In this document: piece by piece, positions 8,450 to 16,860 of the stretch
How the letters are laid out: each line of letters opens with the position of its first letter
Numbering within the stretch: the first letter of the stretch is position 1
Source of the DNA: Pseudobacillus lumedeiriae
GTDB lineage: Bacteria > Bacillota > Bacilli > Bacillales > Domibacillaceae
NCBI RefSeq assembly: GCF_044891285.1
Contig: NZ_JAUIYO010000007.1
Span: 1 to 64,000, forward strand
DNA length: 64,000 nucleotides
Direction: 5' to 3'
Notes under the pieces: model-generated
Told to the model about the DNA's origin: nothing
What the model saw: only the letters and a program-made list of their open reading frames with translations
Database searches by the model: none
Made by a program: the position numbers and the translations under genes

Positions 8450-8521
8450 CATGTACTTTTTGTCATTACTTTTGCTGAAAAAGGGAAAGGTAAGGGAAAT
8501 GGTATGGAAAGGAGAAGAGGG

Positions 8522-8662
8522 ATGAAGAAGAAAAAGTACACGCTTGCCTTTATAGCGTCTGTTTTGTCAATGAGTCTTTTATTTGCTTGTGACGGCGTTG
8601 ATGAAGATGAACCAGATCCATCCGAGGAGCCTTCTGAACAGCGGGAAGATAATTCGCAATAA
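8522..8662 (+). CDS. Small acidic lipoprotein (46 aa)
   Basis: ATG at 8522 with AAAGGAGAAGAGGG upstream opens a 46-codon frame. It has a lysine-rich start (MKKKKYTL), a hydrophobic core and a lipobox LLFAC with the lipidated Cys at residue 23. The mature part is a very acidic, proline-containing tail of 24 residues (DGVDEDEPDPSEEP and onward). It is predicted to be a diacylglyceryl-anchored peptide on the outer membrane face. Function is unknown. It starts 72 bp after recQ and may be cotranscribed. Confidence 0.7.
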   Translation: MKKKKYTLAFIASVLSMSLLFACDGVDEDEPDPSEEPSEQREDNSQ

Positions 8663-8971
8663 ACTAAGTGAATATAATAGAACGTTTGGTTCTTTCGATC
8701 TATTGATCATCCGCTTAAATAGGGGTATAATTTAGTATTCATGATATAAAGTAACTTAGAGCGTTTCGTATATAAATTATTGGCATTCTGCTATGTTTTT
8801 GAAGTAAGGCTTATTCGCACTGGAGCGGCTTCGGAGCCGCAAGGACTTAAGAGAAGGCAGGGCTTAGGTCGTTTAGGTTTATCATAAACGACGATGTGGA
8901 ATATAACCGCGGCGGTTCATTTGATACAGGAAGTTCTTTCCTTGAAAACGTTGTGAGTTACAGATAAATGA
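8663..8971. other. Gene-free interval with small hairpins
   Basis: No plausible coding frame was found. It contains GCGGCT-TCGG-AGCCGC (8825-8840), a compact tetraloop hairpin, and GTCGTTT/AAACGAC (8868-8892). A stretch around 8790-8815 weakly resembles the start of the GTTGATT repeat family. It may be a degraded repeat or a small structured RNA; no function can be assigned. Confidence 0.4.
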
Positions 8972-9004
8972 AAAAAATGGCCTGCGATATGCAGGCCATT
9001 TTTT
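8972..9004. terminator. Terminator hairpin
   Basis: AAAAAATGGCCTGC (8972-8985) pairs perfectly with GCAGGCCATTTTTT (8991-9004) around GATAT, with U-runs on both strands. It ends the 9015-9389 gene, and possibly the recQ-lipoprotein transcript. Confidence 0.9.
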
Positions 9005-9014
9005 ATTTGAGGAA

Positions 9015-9389
9015 CTAAATGGTCTTTGTTTGTTTTTGTTGTTTAGGGGCAGGCAGTTTTAGTTTCGTTTGTTCATACATACTGCTCAGTGCTGTTCCGA
9101 GTTGTTTAATCGACTGGGGCGTTTGTTTCGCTTCATTTACGGTGAACATAATCGCCTCTTTTTTCTGATCTATGTCTCGTTTGATGTTTTCTTGTGTGGT
9201 TTTTAATTTATCTGCTTCTGATTGAATCGTCTGCTGTGTGGCTTGTAACCGCTCTGCTGTTGCTTGCAGCCGGTCAATTTTGGGCTTCATTGATTTATAC
9301 GTGATTAATCCAGATATGCCTAGGTAAATCACTGCCCCACCGACGATGGCCAAGCTAATTCCTAAAATGATCCATCCGATAAGTCCCAT
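9015..9389 (-). CDS. DUF948-like membrane-anchored coiled-coil protein
   Basis: 124 residues: one N-terminal membrane helix (WIILGISLAIVGGAVIYLGISG), then a coiled coil of about 60 residues with repeated RLQAT/TQQTIQ heptads, then a basic Gln/Lys-rich tail. This layout is typical of DUF948 general-stress membrane proteins such as B. subtilis YoxC and YtxG; their role is not known. AAGGGAGATACCT precedes the ATG. It is a single gene bounded by a strong terminator. Confidence 0.7.
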   Translation of the reverse strand: MGLIGWIILGISLAIVGGAVIYLGISGLITYKSMKPKIDRLQATAERLQATQQTIQSEADKLKTTQENIKRDIDQKKEAIMFTVNEAKQTPQSIKQLGTALSSMYEQTKLKLPAPKQQKQTKTI

Positions 9390-9612
9390 AGGTATCTCCC
9401 TTCTCGTTTTAGTTATGTATATAGACTATACCCTTTATTGTAAACGATTGAACAAAAAATATCGGTGAAAAAATGACAATTATTTATTTTTCGGCCGGTT
9501 GAGATTATTTTGCAGGTGAAAAGCAGAGCCTAGGTGGAAAAGTGATGATGTTTTTTTATGTAAAGTGTGGGAAACAATGAAGTATAAGTATAGATACGAA
9601 GAGAGGGGTATT

Positions 9613-10209
9613 ATGGAGCAAAACATAGAGTTTATTCCGCTGGATCGTTCTTTTTTTCAGCAGCCGACACTGCAGCTGGCAAAGTCGCTGCTTGGCTGTT
9701 TGTTAGTAAAAGAAACAGAAGAAGGGAGAACAGCCGGTTTTATTGTAGAAACGGAAGCTTATAGAGGAGCGTTGGACCGGGCCGCTCACAGTTTTAATAA
9801 CCGCCGTACGAAAAGAACAGAAATCATGTTTCATGAAGCAGGGCATGTATACACGTATGTCATGCATACTCATTGTCTTGTGAATGTCGTTGCGGGACAA
9901 AAAGATGTTCCTGAAGTGGTGTTGATTCGAGCGGTAGAGCCGTATGAAGGAATTGACTTAATGATTGAAAGGCGAGGAGGTACCACGTTGAAAAACTTGA
10001 CGAGCGGGCCTGGAAAGTTAACAAAGGCATTAGGAATTACAATGGAGGATTACGGAAAACGTTTTGATGAACCACCTCTTTATATGACAAAAGGTTTTTC
10101 TCCTGAAGATATTTCAACAGGCCCGCGTATCGGGATCGATAATTCGGGAGAAGCGAGAGAGTATCCGTGGCGTTTTTGGGTGACGGGCAATTCATTCGTA
10201 TCCAGATGA
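9613..10209 (+). CDS. DNA-3-methyladenine glycosylase (AAG family)
   Basis: Monofunctional base-excision glycosylase of the Aag/MPG fold, removing 3-methyladenine, hypoxanthine and related bases from DNA. Its 198 residues correspond to B. subtilis YxlJ. Motifs include the catalytic FIVETEAYRG segment, the AAHSFNNRRTKR damage-probing loop, HVYTYVMHTHCLVNVVAG and TSGPGKLTKALGI. An upstream in-frame ATG at 9565 gives 16 extra non-conserved residues and has no ribosome site. ATG 9613 has GAGAGGGG just before it and is preferred. A terminator follows directly. Confidence 0.92.
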   Translation: MEQNIEFIPLDRSFFQQPTLQLAKSLLGCLLVKETEEGRTAGFIVETEAYRGALDRAAHSFNNRRTKRTEIMFHEAGHVYTYVMHTHCLVNVVAGQKDVPEVVLIRAVEPYEGIDLMIERRGGTTLKNLTSGPGKLTKALGITMEDYGKRFDEPPLYMTKGFSPEDISTGPRIGIDNSGEAREYPWRFWVTGNSFVSR

Positions 10210-10210
10210 A

Positions 10211-10245
10211 GGGGAGCTGACATGAGTCGGCTCCCCTCGCTTTTT
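10211..10245 (+). terminator. Terminator of the glycosylase gene
   Basis: GGGGAGC/GCTCCCC stem with an inner GAC/GTC pairing (10211-10236), followed by TCGCTTTTT. Confidence 0.9.
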
Positions 10246-10272
10246 AGCAGGGGAGGATGAATAGTGTAGACA

Positions 10273-10416
10273 ACTTTTATCCCGCCTGAACTGGCAGTAA
10301 GACCCCCGTCTCAAGGCTTCAGCTTGTTTAGAAGAAGTATAGGCGGAGGCAGCTGCCAGTAAATGCCCGATCCATTCAACGAACCATCCGTGGGGGGAAG
10401 TTTCATTTTATTTTAG
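10273..10416. repeat. Interspersed repeat family A, copy 1
   Basis: An intergenic element of about 140 bp sharing extended identity with 20424-20566. Shared blocks are AACTGGCAGTAAGACC near the left end, CTGCCAGTAAA, GCCCGATCCATT and TTTCATTTTATTTTA at the right end. CTGGCAG and CTGCCAG form an internal hairpin. There is no ORF. It lies between a terminator and the end of a phosphodiesterase gene. Confidence 0.8.
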
Positions 10417-10460
10417 ACACCTTCAGGATGACGGAGAGCGTTTGTCAACAGGCTGAAGCT

Positions 10461-12464
10461 TTAGTTGCTTATTTCCTTTATTTGCTTTCCATCAATAAAA
10501 GCAGGAGGATCCAGTTCTAGCAGTTTATAAATAGTCGGAGCGATATCTACAATGGACAACCGGCGTTTAATAGTGGTTCTTTCAATATTTTTGCCGTAAG
10601 CAAAGAAGACGGGGCGCAATTCTTCTCTTTCAGGGTCACCGCCATGGCTGCCAAATTCCTTTGTAGGCCCAATGCCTATTTTTTCATCCTTGCCAAGGAG
10701 ATAACCGGGAGCTGCAGTTAAAGTAACATCTCCAGCCATTGGGAGGGCTTTATTTTTTATTTGACGCCCATCCAATTTCACGATAGTTCCATAAGGTTTT
10801 TGTTTTTTGTTTTGAAGAATAAGAATCAGCTGATTAGCAGTATAAAACGTCCTTTTCCAGCTGAAACCAGTTACCTTTGTGGCGGATAGCCACTGCCTAT
10901 AATAATGCTTCAATAATTGAGGTTTTGGCGCTAGTTCTCTTTCATCTGTCACTTGTTTGAACGTGTTTATAATTTTATTTTGTACTTTTGTATAATCAGC
11001 AGGATCGACGATTCCGCCTTTTTGCCGGTTTTTGACGTTAATATATACATGAGCGATTGTTCCGCTGGCAACGGCATAGGCTTTTGTTTGAGAGGGATCA
11101 ACGTTTCCTTCTTTGTCCAGCTTTAAAAGACCCGCTTTTTTCAACTCATAATTAGGCGCAGCTCTTGAATGGATAGGTTCTACTCCATGGTCGGAAACGA
11201 TGAATAATCGGTCGCTGCTTGTTAGAGAAGCTGTTACTTTACCAATCACTTGATCGGCTTTTTTATATGCCCATTCAATGTATTTTTCACTTTGATGAAC
11301 TGCTCTTTGGCTATAGCCAGGCTGACGTGGATCTGTCAGCAGAAATTCATGCGTCTCAGAATCGATATGTGGTTCGTAAAGCAACAATAAATCGGGTCTA
11401 TATTCACTCTTTATAAAAAGAGAGGCATCTGCTATCCAATCAACAAAACGTTCACTAATTTCTTCATATTCTTTCCGAGCAATCCATCCTTTTTTGAAAG
11501 AGGCAATGTCATTCTTTACAGGAAAAAATCCCATCCGCTTGTTTAATTCTTCTTTAAATCCTTTAGGGCCTGTAATCAAACCGGTTGTCACTGCCGTCTG
11601 GTAAAGCTTTACTGATGATAAGTCCTTTGATCGGCCTTTTAACTTAAATGAGAATCCCGCTAGATTGTCCCCTTTTATCCGTAAAGGAAGTTCTCCCCAT
11701 TCATTTAGTTTCGCGAAAGCATCATCTTGATCAATGAGGCGGTCTTCGGATAAGTAAAAGTGGTCGTAATCCTTCTGGCCGTTATCTGTCGAATCAACCG
11801 CCAAAATATGAACATAACGATCTTTTCCATCCAGCATTTTTAATTGAATATGCCCCTCTTTTGGAAGGGAAAAACTAGTTGGAACATCTGTCCAGCCTTG
11901 TACGGTTTTAAAATGAAGTGTGTGCAGACTGCTTTCAGCAAGTACTCCTCCATAATAAACGGCGTAATTCGCTTTCACCCCGTTTGGCGGGTTTGAGCCG
12001 GGAAACCCAACTGTCGCCGTTACTTTGCCTTGCTTTCGTGCTTCCTTCCAAAGAGGAGAGACGGCCACTTTAGCTTGAAAAGCATTTTCCGTATCACTGA
12101 TTTTTGTATGGTGGTGATGGAAACTGTTGCTGACGAATCCGGTCTTTTCAGGATAAGCTCCAGTGGACATGGAAGCATGAGAAACAGCTGTTAATGAGGG
12201 GAAAACAGTAGTGAAATTCGTTGCGTATGTGCCGTTTTGTTTAATTTTTTTTAAATGAGGCATGCGGCCATTTTGTATATATTTTTCAGTCAGCTGCTGG
12301 CTCATGCCGTCAAAAGAAAGAATCGTCATCGTTTCTTTATCTGCAGCAGATGCAGAAAGAGGGATGAAAGTAAGCAAAACAGTCGCAATCAGAGCTGTAG
12401 ACGGAAAGCTTTTTTTATAAAAGTGAAGCCAGTTCTTCTTTGGTGTGTTATTCATTAGTCCCAT
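10461..12464 (-). CDS. Secreted nucleotide pyrophosphatase/phosphodiesterase-type enzyme 1
   Basis: A 667-residue exported member of the alkaline phosphatase superfamily, type I phosphodiesterase/nucleotide pyrophosphatase group. A Sec signal peptide covers residues 1-41 (basic start, hydrophobic core, SASAAD cleavage). Metal-binding D52 lies in LSFDGM and the likely nucleophile T92 in VFPSLTAVSHAS. Further metal ligands lie in EPHID, SDHG and GSHGGDPERE. The substrate is unknown; phosphodiesters or nucleotides outside the cell are likely. It is paralogous along its whole length to the protein at 14714-16708. AGAGGAG lies 9 nt before the ATG. Confidence 0.87.
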   Translation of the reverse strand: MGLMNNTPKKNWLHFYKKSFPSTALIATVLLTFIPLSASAADKETMTILSFDGMSQQLTEKYIQNGRMPHLKKIKQNGTYATNFTTVFPSLTAVSHASMSTGAYPEKTGFVSNSFHHHHTKISDTENAFQAKVAVSPLWKEARKQGKVTATVGFPGSNPPNGVKANYAVYYGGVLAESSLHTLHFKTVQGWTDVPTSFSLPKEGHIQLKMLDGKDRYVHILAVDSTDNGQKDYDHFYLSEDRLIDQDDAFAKLNEWGELPLRIKGDNLAGFSFKLKGRSKDLSSVKLYQTAVTTGLITGPKGFKEELNKRMGFFPVKNDIASFKKGWIARKEYEEISERFVDWIADASLFIKSEYRPDLLLLYEPHIDSETHEFLLTDPRQPGYSQRAVHQSEKYIEWAYKKADQVIGKVTASLTSSDRLFIVSDHGVEPIHSRAAPNYELKKAGLLKLDKEGNVDPSQTKAYAVASGTIAHVYINVKNRQKGGIVDPADYTKVQNKIINTFKQVTDERELAPKPQLLKHYYRQWLSATKVTGFSWKRTFYTANQLILILQNKKQKPYGTIVKLDGRQIKNKALPMAGDVTLTAAPGYLLGKDEKIGIGPTKEFGSHGGDPEREELRPVFFAYGKNIERTTIKRRLSIVDIAPTIYKLLELDPPAFIDGKQIKEISN

Positions 12465-12605
12465 CTGTCGCGTCTCCTCTAGGTAGTAATGAAAAGGTTA
12501 CAATCTTAATGTTCCCCAACCTTTAGGGATTTCACTCTTTATACTTATTTGACGAAACGTTTCCTTAAATGGCGGCATTCACATTGATATTTGAGGACAA
12601 ATAAA

Positions 12606-12627
12606 AAAACACCTCTGAAGGTGTTTT
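12606..12627 (-). terminator. Terminator of the DMT transporter gene
   Basis: AAAACACCT (12606-12614), CTGA loop, AGGTGTTTT (12619-12627). On the minus strand a TTTTTTT run follows. Confidence 0.85.
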
Positions 12628-12643
12628 CAAAAGTGTTCCGCAC

Positions 12644-13561
12644 TCATCTATGCTGAAGCTTTCTTCGGCGGCGAAGAACTAAATCTTCCATTGAACCAGA
12701 ACCGAGAAGGACGCCTGGGACGATGAATAACAAGCCCATTAAGTGAGAGGGCAAAATCGTTTCTCCGAGCAAAATAGATGCGCCGATTAAAGAGAAAAAA
12801 GTGTTCAAGTTCAGAAAAATAGAAGCTTCTGCCGCACCAATTCGTCTGATCGCTTGGTTGTATACCATCTGGCCGAGGGCAGTTGCCAGCACAGCGGAAA
12901 CAAGGAAGGCGATCCAAACAACTGGTGTTCCTTGTGTGAGGCTTGTTAAACCTGAAGGCTCTTTCGACAGACTGATGAGAAAGAGGAGCATAGAGCCGAT
13001 CAGGAGCATATATCCCGTTAAAAGGCGGGGGTCCAGTGTTTCTGTTGCTTTTTTAATGATGATAAAACTGAGTGCCTGGGATAGAATACATAGAAAAATA
13101 TAAAAATCACCGGCCGAGGCTGCAGCGATTCCATCGCTTCCAGCAAGGACAGTAAAGCTGACTCCAGCACCGCCGAGAAGAAAGCCGAGCAGGCGGATTT
13201 TAGTAGGACGCTGCCGGAGCAGGATCATGGCTAATGTTGCTGTCAATAGCGGGCCAAGACCTAAGATTAAGCCGGCGTTGGCTGCTGTTGTTCGGATTAG
13301 CCCTTCTGATAAAAAGTAATGATGACCGACGATGTTAAGAAGGGTTCCGCCGACAATATAAAGCCACTCCTTGCTGCGGGGCAGTCGAACTTGCCTCAGC
13401 CAGCCGAGGATGAGAAAGACAATGACCGCCGCTGTAAAAATTCGGACGGCGGTAATCGTCACAGGCATAAAATGCTCAACCAGCATTTTAACGATAGATA
13501 CGTTGATTCCCCAAATCAACATAAGTACTGTCAAAGTCAAATAAACTCGCGAATAACTCAC
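12644..13561 (-). CDS. EamA/DMT-family permease
   Basis: A 305-residue drug/metabolite transporter with two EamA repeats and about ten membrane helices. The first repeat opens YLTLTVLMLIWGINVSIVK; the second carries SQALSFIIIKK and ALGQMVYNQAIRRIGAAEAS. A longer frame starting at 13699 adds 46 polar residues with no ribosome site. GTG at 13559-13561 is preceded by GGAAAGGCGG and gives the normal family length. Substrate is unknown; amino acids or metabolites are the usual cargo. Confidence 0.85.
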   Translation of the reverse strand: MSYSRVYLTLTVLMLIWGINVSIVKMLVEHFMPVTITAVRIFTAAVIVFLILGWLRQVRLPRSKEWLYIVGGTLLNIVGHHYFLSEGLIRTTAANAGLILGLGPLLTATLAMILLRQRPTKIRLLGFLLGGAGVSFTVLAGSDGIAAASAGDFYIFLCILSQALSFIIIKKATETLDPRLLTGYMLLIGSMLLFLISLSKEPSGLTSLTQGTPVVWIAFLVSAVLATALGQMVYNQAIRRIGAAEASIFLNLNTFFSLIGASILLGETILPSHLMGLLFIVPGVLLGSGSMEDLVLRRRRKLQHR

Positions 13562-13652
13562 AATAAGCCGCCTTTCCCATATCGATTCTCTTGTTATCAT
13601 TATACAAGAAGTTGATAGAGAAAAAGAAAAAACTATCGGACAGCAAGCAGGG

Positions 13653-13865
13653 TTATTCAGGGAACTTTTCTTCGCTTGAAGAGCTGCTCTTTGTAGCATG
13701 CTTATTTTTTTCTTCTTTTTGTTCCAATTTTAAGTCCTCTAAAGGAATAGAATCTACTGTTTGTTCGCTTTGGAATTGATCGTACAAACTTTCTTTATCT
13801 GTTTTCATCTGGTCCGGATTGTCCATTTTTCCGCGTTTTAGCGGTTGTTTTTCTTCTGTGGCCAT
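13653..13865 (-). CDS. Small hydrophilic protein, unknown function (70 aa)
   Basis: Highly charged, with no hydrophobic stretch and rich in K, E, S and Q; it ends in a serine run and EEKFPE. No family is recognised. A strong AAAGGAGGTGCCTCT site precedes the ATG, which argues for a real gene. A SigmaB-like promoter (13894-13917) lies upstream, and it is divergent from a YflT-type stress protein that also has one. A general-stress role is plausible but inferred. Confidence 0.7.
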   Translation of the reverse strand: MATEEKQPLKRGKMDNPDQMKTDKESLYDQFQSEQTVDSIPLEDLKLEQKEEKNKHATKSSSSSEEKFPE

Positions 13866-13893
13866 AGAGGCACCTCCTTTTATATGTACTTTC

Positions 13894-13917
13894 TATCCCA
13901 ATTTGGAAAGATGAAAC
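13894..13917 (-). promoter_or_regulatory. Candidate SigmaB promoter of the 70-aa protein gene
   Basis: On the minus strand GTTTCA-N12-GGGATA, 29 bp before the ATG. The consensus is GTTTAA-N12-14-GGGWAW; this copy has a mismatch in each hexamer. Confidence 0.4.
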
Positions 13918-13930
13918 CTTGTAATAAGCT

Positions 13931-13955
13931 GTTTATGTTTCAGATAACGGGGAAA
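13931..13955 (+). promoter_or_regulatory. Candidate SigmaB promoter of the YflT-like gene
   Basis: GTTTAT (13931-13936), 13-nt spacer, GGGAAA (13950-13955). This is one mismatch from the SigmaB consensus GTTTAA-N12-14-GGGWAW and 39 bp upstream of the ATG. Confidence 0.6.
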
Positions 13956-13994
13956 ACAAGGGGAGAACAGCAAAAACAAAGGAGGAGATGTTTA

Positions 13995-14552
13995 ATGATG
14001 AATGATCATAACGAAAAACAAATTGTCGGTGTGTATGACACTCAAATGGATGCGGTAGAGGCCATTGAGGATTTGAAGCGCAAAGGTTATCGTACAGATG
14101 AAATTTCTGTTATTAGTAAAGATCGCGAAGATGTAGAATATGTGGAAGATACAACAGATACGAAAGCGGAAGAGGGGGCTGCGGCTGGAGCGGCTACCGG
14201 CGGCATACTTGGCGGGCTGGCAGGTGTAGCCGCTGGAGCAGGTGCGCTTGCCATTCCGGGGATTGGACCGATTATTGCGGCTGGACCCATTGTAGCAGGA
14301 TTGACTGGAGCAGCGGCCGGAGCTGGAGTAGGAGGCTTAACAGGTGCGTTGATCGGGATGGGGATTCCAGAAGAAGATGCAGAACGTTATAACGAGTACG
14401 TAAAAGAAGGGAAAATGCTCGTTTTAGTCGATCGTGATGCCCGCATAACAAATGCTGACAGTGATCTGACCGAGAGGGATAGAATGATTATTAGAGGAAA
14501 CGATGACATAGATGACAATGGCCGTACACTTCACTCAGATGGCCGATTATAA
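13995..14552 (+). CDS. YflT-domain general stress protein with glycine-zipper segment
   Basis: A 185-residue protein with an N-terminal YflT/general stress protein 17M domain (IVGVYDTQMDAVEAIEDLKRKGY). A Gly/Ala-rich hydrophobic middle (about residues 60-120) resembles a glycine zipper. The acidic C-terminus contains GMGIPEEDAERYNEYVKEGK. The GGAGGAG site at 13981-13987 supports ATG 13995 (or 13998) rather than the longer upstream frame. A SigmaB-like promoter precedes it and a strong terminator follows. The biochemical role of the family is unknown; induction by general stress is inferred from the promoter. Confidence 0.85.
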   Translation: MMNDHNEKQIVGVYDTQMDAVEAIEDLKRKGYRTDEISVISKDREDVEYVEDTTDTKAEEGAAAGAATGGILGGLAGVAAGAGALAIPGIGPIIAAGPIVAGLTGAAAGAGVGGLTGALIGMGIPEEDAERYNEYVKEGKMLVLVDRDARITNADSDLTERDRMIIRGNDDIDDNGRTLHSDGRL

Positions 14553-14555
14553 TAG

Positions 14556-14602
14556 AAAACAGAAGCCCCAAAAGTGTGAACTTTTGGGGCTTCTGTTTTT
14601 TA
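14556..14602 (+). terminator. Strong terminator after the YflT-like gene
   Basis: AAAACAGAAGCCCCAAAAG (14556-14574) pairs perfectly with CTTTTGGGGCTTCTGTTTT (14581-14599) around TGTGAA, with a T-run. Confidence 0.95.
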
Positions 14603-14713
14603 TTGCAGTCAACTTTTATTTATTTGTGGGCAAAGTATTTAGAGGGGCAGCCGGAAAATCTTGAAATATCGTCGGAATATTCCAAAGTGCGGTCATACCC
14701 CCTTTTAAGCAGA

Positions 14714-16708
14714 CTATTTCATTAATTCAATTATCGGCTTTCCGTCAATAAATGAGGGGGATTTGAGTTCCATTAATCGATAAACAGTTGGCGCGATATC
14801 AAGGGTAGATAGCCGGCGTTTCGTTTCGCCATACATGATATCTTTTCCGTATGCATAAAAAACAGGCCTTAGTTCTCTTCTTTCTGGATCTCCTCCATGG
14901 CTGCCGAGTTCTGTTGTCGGTCCAATTGCTTGTTTGGCATCTTTGCCTATAAGATAGCCGGGAGCAGCGGACAGCCATACGTCGCCGGCATTTGGATGGT
15001 CGATCATTTTTGCTTTTTTCCAGTCTGTTTCGATGATTTTTTCATAAGGATTTTCTTTTTTATCTCGTATAATGCTAAAAAAACTATAAGCAGTATCTTT
15101 TGTTTCCTGCCAATCTAAGCCATCGTTCGTAACATGATCGCGCCACTCGTTAAAATGATAGCTAAATAGCTTTTTTCTTGAGGTGTGTTTTCTCTCATCT
15201 TTAATGACTTTGAACGTGTCTACGATTATATTTTGGACTTTTTCATAATCTTTTGGATCAACAATTCCGCCTTTTTCGCGGCCTTTCAAGTTAATGTATA
15301 TGTGGGCAGTCGTTCCGCTGGCGACAGCGTAAGCTTTTGATTGTGAAAGGTCGACTTCTCCTTTTTTATTCAATTTTAAAAGTCCCGCTTTTTTTAGTTC
15401 ATAATTAGGAGATAATCGAGAATGAATCGGTTCCATTCCATGATCTGATACGATAAATAGCCGGTCATTTTCACTCATCGCGGCCATCGTTTTTCCGATT
15501 ATCTCATCTGCCTGCTCGTAGGCCCATTGAATATAAGTTTCATATTTTTCTACCGTTTTTTCATTATAACCGGGCTGCCGTGGATCGGTGAGTAAAAAAG
15601 TATGTTCTTCCAGATCAATATGAGGTTCGTAAAACATTAATAAGTCAGGTTTGTATTCTGTTTTTATAAAAAGAGAGGCATCTGCCAGCCAATTGGCGAA
15701 GTTCTCATTGATTTCTTCATATTCCTTTCGTGAAATCCAGCCTTTTTTATAAGCGGGCAAATCATCTTGATCGGGGAAGAAGCCAAAGCGTTTGATGATT
15801 GCTTCTTTAAACCCTTCAGGACCTTTAATTAGGCTAGTCGTCACCGCTGTTCGATAAAATTTGATAGAAGAAAGGTCGTTTTTGCTGCCTTTTAATTTGA
15901 ATATGAACCCCGCTGTATCTGCATCTTCTATGTGCAAGGGAAAGCGTCCCCATGTATTCATGGCAGTAATTGTATTAGTTGAATGGGCATCGGGAGTTTC
16001 AGATAGATAGAAACGGTCATAATCTTTTTTATGATTATTTGAAGAATCGATAGCCAAAATATGTATGTGACGATCTCTGTTTCCTTTCAATTTTATTTTC
16101 ATGTGAGCTTCCTGTGGAATGGAAAAGCTTTTTGGTGTATTTTTCCACTGGGCCACAGGATTGAAATCAAGCGTTTCATAGCTGCTTTCGGCAAGGATAT
16201 CACCGTAATAAATCGAGTAGTCGGCTTCGTTTTTCTGCTTCGGATTGGAGCCGGGAAATCCGACCGCTGCTGTTACTTTTCCTTGCCTTTTCACCTCTTT
16301 CCAGAGCGGAGAGACCCTGATGTTTGCCTCGAAGGCATCTTTTGTATTCGTGAGCTTGCGGCCGCTGTAATGGAACTCGTTGCTGACGAAGCCTGTTTTT
16401 TCCGGCTTGGCCCCAGTCGCAATGGAGGCATGGGAGGCTGCGGTCAATGAAGGGGATACGGTCGTTATGTTTTGGGCATGCCAGCCTTCTTTTTTCAGTT
16501 TTTTTAAATGAGGCATGCTGCCGTTCAATATATACTTTTCAGCAAAGTCATGCCGCATGCCGTCAAAGGAAAGGATGATCATCGTCCCTGTTTCAGCTGC
16601 GGCCGCTGTTGGTGCAGAGAAGGCGGCCGACATGAGAAGCAGGGAGGCTGTCATGATTTTTTTGAAAATAGGTTGATGGGAAATTCGGGTTGTCTGTTTA
16701 CTGTTCAT
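14714..16708 (-). CDS. Secreted nucleotide pyrophosphatase/phosphodiesterase-type enzyme 2
   Basis: A 664-residue paralogue of the enzyme at 10461-12464, with the same order of motifs: signal peptide ending APTAAAAE, LSFDGM, SPSLTAASHAS with the putative Thr nucleophile, YEPHID, SDHGMEP and GSHGGDPERRELRPVFYAYG. Expected to act extracellularly on phosphodiesters or nucleotides. A frame extending to 16810 adds 34 residues, but GGAGGAGGAACGAA directly precedes ATG 16706-16708, so that start is used. The gap to divergent yfmL is 152 bp. Confidence 0.87.
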   Translation of the reverse strand: MNSKQTTRISHQPIFKKIMTASLLLMSAAFSAPTAAAAETGTMIILSFDGMRHDFAEKYILNGSMPHLKKLKKEGWHAQNITTVSPSLTAASHASIATGAKPEKTGFVSNEFHYSGRKLTNTKDAFEANIRVSPLWKEVKRQGKVTAAVGFPGSNPKQKNEADYSIYYGDILAESSYETLDFNPVAQWKNTPKSFSIPQEAHMKIKLKGNRDRHIHILAIDSSNNHKKDYDRFYLSETPDAHSTNTITAMNTWGRFPLHIEDADTAGFIFKLKGSKNDLSSIKFYRTAVTTSLIKGPEGFKEAIIKRFGFFPDQDDLPAYKKGWISRKEYEEINENFANWLADASLFIKTEYKPDLLMFYEPHIDLEEHTFLLTDPRQPGYNEKTVEKYETYIQWAYEQADEIIGKTMAAMSENDRLFIVSDHGMEPIHSRLSPNYELKKAGLLKLNKKGEVDLSQSKAYAVASGTTAHIYINLKGREKGGIVDPKDYEKVQNIIVDTFKVIKDERKHTSRKKLFSYHFNEWRDHVTNDGLDWQETKDTAYSFFSIIRDKKENPYEKIIETDWKKAKMIDHPNAGDVWLSAAPGYLIGKDAKQAIGPTTELGSHGGDPERRELRPVFYAYGKDIMYGETKRRLSTLDIAPTVYRLMELKSPSFIDGKPIIELMK

Positions 16709-16860
16709 TTCGTTCCTCCTCCAAAAAAACTGCTTAAACAAATATTCCACTTTTTCAACAGGATGAAACGTTCTCAGCCAGGGATTGCGAAAATGATAAA
16801 AGTTTTCCATAATGAAGAGATAACGACACCGATAGAAACGGTAAGAAAAAAGGAGATTTT

